NCBI RefSeq assembly: GCF_000281895.1
Contig: NZ_CM001558.1
Location: 5,646,556-5,710,555 of the forward strand
DNA: 64,000 nucleotides
Direction of reading: 5' to 3'
Origin: Pseudomonas fluorescens Q2-87
Lineage (GTDB): Bacteria > Pseudomonadota > Gammaproteobacteria > Pseudomonadales > Pseudomonadaceae
Position numbers and translations under genes: made by a program. The notes under the pieces are model-generated. The model saw only the letters and a list, made by a program, of their open reading frames with translations. It was not told the origin of the DNA and did not search any database. Numbering within the stretch: position 1 is the first letter of the stretch; the number at the start of each line of letters is the position of its first letter. Shown here in pieces: positions 57,878 through 64,000 of the stretch.

Positions 57878-58915
57878 TCACTGCCCAGGCGTTCCGGCAG
57901 GCTTGGGCGCGGCATCGTCGAACAGGTTCAGCCGCTCGCGCAACTCATGGGCCGGCACCGGCTGTTGGTCAGCCGGCAAGGCGTTCGGATCGGCCGCAGC
58001 GCCAGGGGTCGCCGGCGCCTCGCCCGGAGCACCCTGGCCCTGGGCAGGGTCGGGCGCCGGATCATTGGTTTGCGAACCTTCGATGGCCTGCTGAGCCTTC
58101 TTGGTCAGCACCACGATATCGATACGCCGATTGACCGGGTTGAACGGGTCCTTGCGATCGAACAGCGCCGAGGAGGCATAACCCACCACCCGCGCTACCT
58201 GCTCGTCCGGATAACTGCCAGCCACCAACGCACGACGTGCCGCGTTGGCGCGGTTGGCGGACAACTCCCAATTACCGAAATCGCCCTTGCCGATATAAGG
58301 CTTGGCATCGGTATGGCCACTGATGCTGATCTTGTTCGGCACCGCCTTGATGGTATCGGCCATGGCCAGCAGGATGTCTTCGAAATAAGGCTTGAGACGG
58401 GCGCTGCCGGAGTCGAACATCGGCCGATTCTCGGCGTCCATGATTTGGATGCGCAGGCCGTTCGGCGTGATTTCGAACAGGATCTGGTCCTTGAATTTCT
58501 GCAGTTGCGGGTTCTCTTCGACCTTGTTCTGCAATTCTTGCAGCAGCAACTCCAGACGCTCGCGCTCGACCTGCTCGGCCATGCCTTCGACCTGCTCGGT
58601 ATCCACCGTGACCTTGTCGGGCTGGGGCTGGGACTTGACCTCCGGGTTGAGGGTCGTGTCCGGCGCCAGGGTCGGCGAGCCGCCCAGGTCAATGATGTAA
58701 GGCGTGCCGCTTTCGGAGAAGCCGACCGGATCCTTGAAGTAACCGGCAATGGCGATTTTTTGTTCCGGGGTCGCGGTGGACAGCAGCCACAGCACCAGGA
58801 AGAACGCCATCATTGCCGTCGCGAAGTCGGCGAACGCAATTTTCCAGGCGCCACCATGGTGCCCGCCCGCTATGCGCTTGACGCGCTTGATGATGATCGG
58901 CTGGTTATTTTCCAT
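57878..58915 (-). CDS. motB: Flagellar motor stator protein MotB
   Basis: A 345-residue stator protein. The basic N-terminus precedes the single membrane helix with the proton-carrying Asp (AFADFATAMMAFFLVLWLL), the plug and linker follow, and the OmpA/MotB peptidoglycan-binding domain contains ISGHTDAKPYIG and ELSANRANAARRALV. A proline- and alanine-rich C-terminal tail of about 70 residues is a Pseudomonas feature. It begins 3 bases after the motA stop. Confidence 0.95.
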   Translation of the reverse strand: MENNQPIIIKRVKRIAGGHHGGAWKIAFADFATAMMAFFLVLWLLSTATPEQKIAIAGYFKDPVGFSESGTPYIIDLGGSPTLAPDTTLNPEVKSQPQPDKVTVDTEQVEGMAEQVERERLELLLQELQNKVEENPQLQKFKDQILFEITPNGLRIQIMDAENRPMFDSGSARLKPYFEDILLAMADTIKAVPNKISISGHTDAKPYIGKGDFGNWELSANRANAARRALVAGSYPDEQVARVVGYASSALFDRKDPFNPVNRRIDIVVLTKKAQQAIEGSQTNDPAPDPAQGQGAPGEAPATPGAAADPNALPADQQPVPAHELRERLNLFDDAAPKPAGTPGQ

Positions 58916-58918
58916 AAC

Positions 58919-59770
58919 TTAACGACCGCGAACTGCTTGTTCCAACTCGGCGAAGCTTGGACGGTGCGCCGGGTACAGGACCTTGCGACCGAACTCCACC
59001 GCCAGGGACGGCGGCATGCCCGAGGCCGAGGCCACCAGGGAAGCCTTGATGGCCTCGTAGACGTTGAGTTCTTCCTTGGCATCATGGGCCAGGGAATGGG
59101 CCAGCGGGCCGAAAAAGCCATACGCGGCCAAAATACCGAAGAAGGTACCGACCAGTGCCGCGCCCACGTGCAGGCCGATGGATTTCTGGTCGCCCTCGCC
59201 CAGGGAAGCCATGGTGACCACGATCCCCAGTACCGCCGCGACGATACCGAAACCGGGCATGGCGTCGGCGATGCCGTTGACCGCGTGAGAAGGGTGTTCC
59301 AAGTCTTCCTTGAGGCTGTAGAGCTCCATGTCGAACAGGCCTTCAAGCTCATGGGGAGCCATGTTGCCGGACGACATGATGCGCAGGTAGTCGCAGATGA
59401 ACGCCGTCATGCGGGCGTCCTTGAGCACCGTGGGGTACTTGGCGAAGATCGGGCTGGCGGCAGCGTCTTCGATATCGCCCTCAATCGCCATCATGCCTTC
59501 GCGACGGCTTTTATTGAGGATCTCGTAGATCAGCCCCAACACCTCGAGGTAGAAGGTGTGGCTGAAGCGCGAACTGAACATGCTCAGGGATTTCTTGAGC
59601 ACGTGCATCGTCATATAGCCGGGGTTGGCCTGCAAGAATGCGCCGAGGGCCGCACCGCCGATGATCATCACCTCAAAGGGCTGGATCAAAGCGGCAATCT
59701 TGCCATGGGAGAGCACGTATCCGCCGAGCACGCTCGCGAACACGACAATGATGCCGATAATTTTAGCCAT
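58919..59770 (-). CDS. motA: Flagellar motor stator protein MotA
   Basis: A 283-residue four-helix protein of standard length (MAKIIGIIVVFASVLGGYVL; PFEVMIIGGAALGAFLQANP; MPGFGIVAAVLGIVVTM; LVGTFFGILAAYGFFGPLA). With MotB it forms the proton channel that drives the flagellar rotor. The ATG at 59770 matches the family start though the ribosome site is poor. A sigma-28-like promoter lies about 70 bases upstream. Pseudomonads also have MotCD; this is the MotAB pair by its place beside rsgA and orn. Confidence 0.96.
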   Translation of the reverse strand: MAKIIGIIVVFASVLGGYVLSHGKIAALIQPFEVMIIGGAALGAFLQANPGYMTMHVLKKSLSMFSSRFSHTFYLEVLGLIYEILNKSRREGMMAIEGDIEDAAASPIFAKYPTVLKDARMTAFICDYLRIMSSGNMAPHELEGLFDMELYSLKEDLEHPSHAVNGIADAMPGFGIVAAVLGIVVTMASLGEGDQKSIGLHVGAALVGTFFGILAAYGFFGPLAHSLAHDAKEELNVYEAIKASLVASASGMPPSLAVEFGRKVLYPAHRPSFAELEQAVRGR

Positions 59771-59838
59771 AGGTAGAAAGTACTTATTTAAGTCGGGTTC
59801 AAGGTCATATTCGGAAGCTGAAAAATCTCTTCTTCTAC

Positions 59839-59887
59839 TTATCGGCAAAACTGCGCCAGACTATAGCCAGTTCAGGCGAAAAGCCAA
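59839..59887 (-). promoter_or_regulatory. motAB promoter region: sigma-28-like and sigma-70-like elements overlap
   Basis: On the minus strand TATA-N15-GCCGATAA (59839-59865) fits the FliA consensus TAAA-N15-GCCGATAA with one change. Overlapping it, TTGGCT and TATAGT with 16-bp spacing (59860-59887) form a possible sigma-70 promoter. The FliA start would leave a leader of about 60 bases. Confidence 0.55.
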
Positions 59888-59936
59888 TTTGCCCCGTTCC
59901 GGGCGTAGATACCCTATGTGATGATCGCGTCCAGCC

Positions 59937-61475
59937 ATGACATACGAAACGAAGGTTCCAACCCCACGACCGACCACGCTCCAAGGTTGGGTGAAGCTGC
60001 TCGACGGCGTGCACCTGCCCGTGCCCCAGGCCAGTCACGACTTGGTTTGCAAGGCCCTCGCCGACAGCCGCCGGTCGCTGCGCGATATCGCCGAGCTGAT
60101 GCAGGACAGTCCTGCCTTGGCCCTGAGCGTCATCCGCGAAGCCAACCACCACACCCATGGCAGCCTCGCCGAGCCTGCGGAAAACCTCGAAGTCGCCCTC
60201 AACCGCCTGGGCCTCAAGCGCACCGAAGAATTGCTCGCCCGCCTGCCCTCGCTGCCGGGGCGGGAAATACCCGTCGCCCTGCGTCAATTGCAACTGATCA
60301 GCCAGCACGCCACGCAACAGGCCAATGGTTTTTTCGCGAGCCGCCTGGCGCGACTGTGGCAAGACATCCACTGGGGCAGCCTGTTGTTCCTCTCGCCGCT
60401 CTGGCCGCTGGCCCTGACACACCCGCGATTGCTCGGGGAATGGGAATTGCGGGTCATCCACAAAGGCCAGTCCGCCCGCCAGGTAGAGCGCGAACTGTTC
60501 GGCGTCAGCCTGCTGAAGATCTGCCTCGCACTGGTGGAGACCTGGCGGCTGCCGATCTGGGTGATGCAAGGCTACCGCCTGTTGATCAATGAGCGCCGCG
60601 AACTGGTGCAAGTGCTGCGCATCGCCCGCGACAGCGAACATCCCTTGCGCCAGCAGAATCGGCTGGACGACGACCCAACCCTGCGGCGCTGGCTCAATCA
60701 GCCGGCCAACACCGTGCTGTTGGCCAACGGCCTGGCGCTTTCGGCGCAGCAGGCGTGGAATAGCCCCCACTGTCTGCGCTGGCAATACCTGACCAGCTTG
60801 TATCTGCAAATGCCCATGGATGAAATCCAGCAGCAAATGCATCAACAGGCCGTCACCAGCGCCCGCAATGACGCTATGCCAGACCTCTGGCACCCGGCCG
60901 TGGCGCTGATCTGGCCCTGGAACAGCCACCGCATCCACCCAGGCTTGCTGCCGGCGGCCCCGCCCAGCAGCGAAGACCTGACCCAGTGGCGCAAACAATG
61001 CGCTGCGCTGCTGGTGGAACCGAGCCCCTTCAGCAATGCCATGCACTTGACCACCTCGGCCCGGGACACGCTGGTGGCTTGCGGCATGCGCCGGGTGATG
61101 ATCCTGATGCCCGACCGCAGCCAGACCAGCGTGCGCGTGCACCAGACCGCCGGCCTGCCCCAGGAAGCTGCGGCCATGAGCTTTTCCATCAGCCAGAGCA
61201 AGGTCTTGCAGCGATTGCTGGCCCAGCAGGCCCAGGTTCGCCTGAACCCGGACAACAATGCCCAGTTCTCGGCATTGCTGCCACCGGGGCTGCGCGCCCT
61301 GTTCCGGGGTGAACATCTGCTGTTGCGCTCGCTGACCTGCAATGGTCGGGTGATCATGCTGGTAGCAGCGGACCAGGGCGGTGGGCCGTTCTCGGACGTG
61401 ACCGTGCAAGCCTTCGGCAAAACCGTGCAGTGCATCGAACGGGCACTGCATACCTTTACCAACCGCGGTCGCTGA
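59937..61475 (+). CDS. HDOD-domain protein
   Basis: A 512-residue cytoplasmic protein. Residues 15-210 or so fit the HDOD fold (LPVPQASHDLVCKALAD; IAELMQDSPALALSVIREAN; LEVALNRLGLKRTEELLARL), in which the HD metal ligands are usually lost. The C-terminal half has no named domain. HDOD proteins act in signalling, stress or chemotaxis output; the partner here is unknown, but the divergent neighbours are motAB. The start codon has a weak ribosome site. Confidence 0.8.
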   Translation: MTYETKVPTPRPTTLQGWVKLLDGVHLPVPQASHDLVCKALADSRRSLRDIAELMQDSPALALSVIREANHHTHGSLAEPAENLEVALNRLGLKRTEELLARLPSLPGREIPVALRQLQLISQHATQQANGFFASRLARLWQDIHWGSLLFLSPLWPLALTHPRLLGEWELRVIHKGQSARQVERELFGVSLLKICLALVETWRLPIWVMQGYRLLINERRELVQVLRIARDSEHPLRQQNRLDDDPTLRRWLNQPANTVLLANGLALSAQQAWNSPHCLRWQYLTSLYLQMPMDEIQQQMHQQAVTSARNDAMPDLWHPAVALIWPWNSHRIHPGLLPAAPPSSEDLTQWRKQCAALLVEPSPFSNAMHLTTSARDTLVACGMRRVMILMPDRSQTSVRVHQTAGLPQEAAAMSFSISQSKVLQRLLAQQAQVRLNPDNNAQFSALLPPGLRALFRGEHLLLRSLTCNGRVIMLVAADQGGGPFSDVTVQAFGKTVQCIERALHTFTNRGR

Positions 61476-61517
61476 ACTTGCTACAATCCTTTCCCTTTGC
61501 GCCTCTGGAGACCTCAC

Positions 61518-62333
61518 ATGCCTGACTTCTCTGGCTTGCCGTTGGTGATCGAGCCAAGCACGCTGCTGCCGCGCCTCGACGCCCGCGAACTGATTCTGGT
61601 GGACCTGACCAGCGCCGCCCGCTACAGCACCGGGCACATCCCTGGCGCACGCTTCGTCGATCCCAAGCGAACCCAGCTGGGCCAACCTCCGGCGCCGGGC
61701 CTGCTGCCGGCAAAAGCCGATCTTGAAGCGCTGTTCAGCGAACTCGGGCACCATCCGGATGCGGTCTATGTGGTCTATGACGACGAAGGCGGCGGCTGGG
61801 CCGGGCGGTTCATCTGGTTGCTGGACGTGATCGGGCATCGCAACTATCACTACCTCGACGGCGGCCTGCTGTCGTGGCTGGACGAAGGCCTGCCGGTCTC
61901 CACTGAAGTGCCGGCGCCCGGCGCAGCCCCGGTGAGCCTGACGCTGCACGACGAACCCACCGCCACCCGCGAATACCTGCAAAGCCGGCTCGGTGCCACC
62001 GACCTGGCAATCTGGGATGCCCGTGGTCCGTTGGAATATTCCGGCGAGAAAGTCGTCGCAGCCAGGGGTGGCCACATTCCCGGCGCGGTCAACTTCGAGT
62101 GGACGGCGGGCATGGACCCGGCGCGCAACCTGCGCATCCGCCAGGACATGCCGCAGATCCTCGAACGATTGGGCATCACGCCTGACAAAGAAATCATCAC
62201 CCACTGCCAGACTCACCATCGCTCTGGCTTCACCTATCTGGTGGCCAAGGCGCTCGGTTATCCGCGAGTCAAAGGCTATGCCGGTTCCTGGGGCGAATGG
62301 GGCAACCACCCTGACACGCCCATCGAGCTTTGA
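61518..62333 (+). CDS. rhdA: Thiosulfate sulfurtransferase (rhodanese RhdA)
   Basis: A 271-residue tandem-domain rhodanese, the same length as Azotobacter vinelandii RhdA. The first domain is inactive; the second has the active loop CQTHHRSGFT with the catalytic Cys, the exact CQTHHR loop known from RhdA. It moves sulphur from thiosulfate to an acceptor such as cyanide or protein thiols. GGAG lies 8 bases before the ATG. psd follows 19 bases later, so the two are likely co-transcribed. Confidence 0.93.
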   Translation: MPDFSGLPLVIEPSTLLPRLDARELILVDLTSAARYSTGHIPGARFVDPKRTQLGQPPAPGLLPAKADLEALFSELGHHPDAVYVVYDDEGGGWAGRFIWLLDVIGHRNYHYLDGGLLSWLDEGLPVSTEVPAPGAAPVSLTLHDEPTATREYLQSRLGATDLAIWDARGPLEYSGEKVVAARGGHIPGAVNFEWTAGMDPARNLRIRQDMPQILERLGITPDKEIITHCQTHHRSGFTYLVAKALGYPRVKGYAGSWGEWGNHPDTPIEL

Positions 62334-62352
62334 AGGTTCTTAAGGACAGTTA

Positions 62353-63213
62353 ATGAAAAACCGTTTGTTCATCCTCTCTCAATACCTGCTGCCTCACCAC
62401 CTGCTGTCGCGGCTGGCCGGCTGCATCGCCGAATGTCGCGTGCGCTGGTTCAAGAATGCCTTTACCGCGTGGTTCGCCAAGCGTTACCAGGTTGACATGT
62501 CCCAGGCCTTGGTCGAAGACCTGACAGCCTACGAGCACTTCAACGCGTTCTTCACCCGTGCCTTGAAAGACGGCGCCCGCCCGCTGGACGAAACTCCCGG
62601 CGCGATCCTCAGCCCTGCCGACGGCGCCGTCAGCCAGCTCGGCCCGATCGAGCACGGCCGGGTGTTCCAGGCCAAGGGCCACAGTTTCAGTGTGCTGGAA
62701 CTGCTGGGCGGCGATGCAGCCAACGCAGCGCCGTTCATGGGCGGCGACTTCGCTACGATCTATCTGTCACCCAAGGACTACCACCGCGTACACATGCCGC
62801 TGGCCGGCACCTTGCGCGAAATGGTCTACATTCCTGGGCGAATTTTCTCGGTCAACCAGACCACCGCTGAAAATGTTCCGGAGCTGTTCGCCCGCAATGA
62901 GCGCGTGGCGTGCATCTTCGACACCGAGCGCGGGCCAATGGCCGTGGTGCTGGTGGGCGCGATGATCGTGGCCTCGATCGAAACCGTCTGGGCCGGACTG
63001 GTGACACCGCCCAAGCGCGAACTGAAAACCTTGCGCTACGACGAAGCCGCTCGTGCGCCGATTCATCTGGAAAAAGGCGCCGAACTGGGCCGCTTCAAGC
63101 TGGGTTCGACCGCCATCGTGCTGTTCGGGCCGGACCAGGTGAAATGGACCGACGACCTGGTGGCCGGTTCGCCAGTGCAGATGGGCCAGGGGCTGGCACT
63201 GCCCAAGGGCTGA
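62353..63213 (+). CDS. psd: Phosphatidylserine decarboxylase proenzyme
   Basis: A 286-residue PSD-B type proenzyme. It has [15 protein letters not shown], the catalytic-site region [10 protein letters not shown], and the self-cleavage site in [12 protein letters not shown]: cutting between Gly and Ser gives a pyruvoyl group on the small alpha chain. It makes phosphatidylethanolamine at the inner membrane. AAGGACAG precedes the ATG. Confidence 0.96.
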   Translation: MKNRLFILSQYLLPHHLLSRLAGCIAECRVRWFKNAFTAWFAKRYQVDMSQALVEDLTAYEHFNAFFTRALKDGARPLDETPGAILSPADGAVSQLGPIEHGRVFQAKGHSFSVLELLGGDAANAAPFMGGDFATIYLSPKDYHRVHMPLAGTLREMVYIPGRIFSVNQTTAENVPELFARNERVACIFDTERGPMAVVLVGAMIVASIETVWAGLVTPPKRELKTLRYDEAARAPIHLEKGAELGRFKLGSTAIVLFGPDQVKWTDDLVAGSPVQMGQGLALPKG

Positions 63214-63230
63214 ATCATCGATTAACTTGT

Positions 63231-63258
63231 TGGGGGAGCGAGCTTGCTCGCTCCCCCA
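63231..63258. terminator. Perfect palindromic hairpin after psd
   Basis: TGGGGGAGCGAGC and GCTCGCTCCCCCA pair fully around TT, 17 bases past the psd stop. The core is the inner part of the GTGGGAGC REP family. There is no T run, so it may work as a REP-derived 3' stabiliser. Confidence 0.6.
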
Positions 63259-63356
63259 AGGGGCCACAGCCTCTGGATAGAGCCCTTCGTTTTTGGCTAC
63301 AGCTGCTAGAGTTGAAAAGATCCTTTTCAATTTTTCGGCCGGAGCCCGTCCACGGC

Positions 63357-64000
63357 ATGAATGAGACCAGCCCTCTCCAGCTATTGCGCGTCCTGACCCC
63401 GACGCAATCGCGCCTATCGTTCTGCGACGCCACGCCACGCGACCTCAAGCGCTGGATCGCCAACCTGCCCAAGGCCAACATCGGCGAAACCGCCCGGTTG
63501 CTGTACCAGGCCCTTGGCGAACTCAACCAACTGCTCACCCCCAGCGACAACCGTCTGCAACTGCTCGAACTGCTGCGTCCCGAGGTGTATTACGTCTGCA
63601 AACACCTGGAACGGCATTTTCTGCAACAGGCCATCGTGCTGGATGACCGCTCGCGCAAAATCGCCAACCTGTGCCAGGCCCTGCAAACCCAATTGGCCAT
63701 GGGCTACAAGCAGATCGTGGCGCGCATCGCTGCGAAGTTCACCAAGGACCGGGCCCGGGTGCTGAGTACCGCATTGCAACGGGCGATCCATGCGCTCAAC
63801 GGCCCGCTGCTGCGGGCCGGCCAGTTGTACAGTCCCGTGCCTGAAGGGTTGTGGCTCGATTTGCACCAGTTGTACCGGATCGCCTGCCAACTCCGACTTC
63901 AGCATTTGAATGTCGGTGACGAACTGGCTAGCCAGGTCCATCAGTTGAACGCCGAGCAAACCTACGCCGTCGCCCTGCTGCTGGGCGCCTCACGCAGTAA
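63357..64000 (+). CDS. Conserved hypothetical protein downstream of psd, cut by the window end
   Basis: Open from an ATG at 63357 to the window edge: 214 complete codons, no stop. GGAG lies about 14 bases upstream. The sequence is mostly alpha-helical and leucine-rich (LLQALGEL-like RLLYQALGELNQLL; VYYVCKHLERHFLQQAIVL; KQIVARIAAKFTKDRARVL). In P. aeruginosa the gene after psd is a conserved hypothetical located just before fimX, and this is probably its counterpart. I cannot assign a function from the part visible. Confidence 0.75.
   Translation, partial: MNETSPLQLLRVLTPTQSRLSFCDATPRDLKRWIANLPKANIGETARLLYQALGELNQLLTPSDNRLQLLELLRPEVYYVCKHLERHFLQQAIVLDDRSRKIANLCQALQTQLAMGYKQIVARIAAKFTKDRARVLSTALQRAIHALNGPLLRAGQLYSPVPEGLWLDLHQLYRIACQLRLQHLNVGDELASQVHQLNAEQTYAVALLLGASRS

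Overview
The window is chromosomal DNA of a Pseudomonas, most likely of the P. fluorescens group. The gene order (bra/liv transporter, azurin, dnaB-rplI-rpsR-rpsF, rlmB-rnr, purA-hisZ, hflCKX-hfq-miaA-mutL-amiB-tsaE, queG, orn, rsgA, motAB, psd) is the conserved order known from P. aeruginosa and relatives. The DNA is GC-rich, and the intergenic gaps carry the two REP/REPIN families typical of P. fluorescens: GTGGGAGCGGGCTTGCTCGC and GTGGCGAGGGAGCTTGCTCC. I see no insertion sequence, prophage, integrase or CRISPR array. Most of the window is core genome.

Layout. 1-2.2 kb: an AGE-family sugar epimerase/isomerase and a convergent YdfG-like short-chain dehydrogenase. 2.2-3.0 kb: a gene-free stretch with several DnaA-box-like sites. 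3.0-8.1 kb: livKHMGF, the high-affinity branched-chain amino-acid ABC transporter, with a near-perfect sigma-54 promoter and five phased direct repeats upstream. 8.5-12.5 kb: amaA, amaB and a LysR regulator, for lysine/pipecolate catabolism. 12.7-14.8 kb: pncB-nadE, for NAD salvage. 15-17 kb: azurin, a LOG-family phosphoribohydrolase, a small charged protein and a Nudix hydrolase. 17.2-24.1 kb: a three-protein transglutaminase / ATP-grasp-alpha-E / DUF2126 cluster of unknown biochemical role. 24.2-25.6 kb: two overlapping genes that look like a membrane-active effector and its membrane immunity protein. 25.8-35.6 kb: YgiQ, dnaB, ribosomal proteins L9, S18 and S6, rlmB and rnr. 35.8-36.3 kb: a tandem duplication of a complete tRNA-Leu(CAG) transcription unit. 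36.4-39 kb: a periplasmic iron-binding protein and fused permease with a possible Fur box and no adjacent ATPase. 39-41 kb: a chemoreceptor. 41-54 kb: purA, hisZ and the long hflC-hflK-hflX-hfq-miaA-mutL-amiB-tsaE-nnr run, mostly with overlapping stops and starts. 54-64 kb: queG, a UPF0126 channel-like protein, orn, rsgA, motAB, an HDOD protein, rhodanese, psd and the start of a further conserved gene cut by the window edge.

The most interesting non-routine items are: the sigma-54 promoter and its 22-24 bp phased repeats upstream of livK; the putative effector/immunity pair at 24.25-25.64 kb; the transglutaminase/ATP-grasp cluster, with an apparent one-base C-terminal frameshift in its last gene; a REPIN that encodes the C-terminus and stop of the AGE-family protein; a probable S6:S18 leader upstream of rpsF; a perfect 16-bp palindrome beside the azurin promoter; the DnaA-box cluster; and a sigma-28-like promoter upstream of motA. 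All product names rest on recognition of motifs and conserved order by eye. No database search was run.
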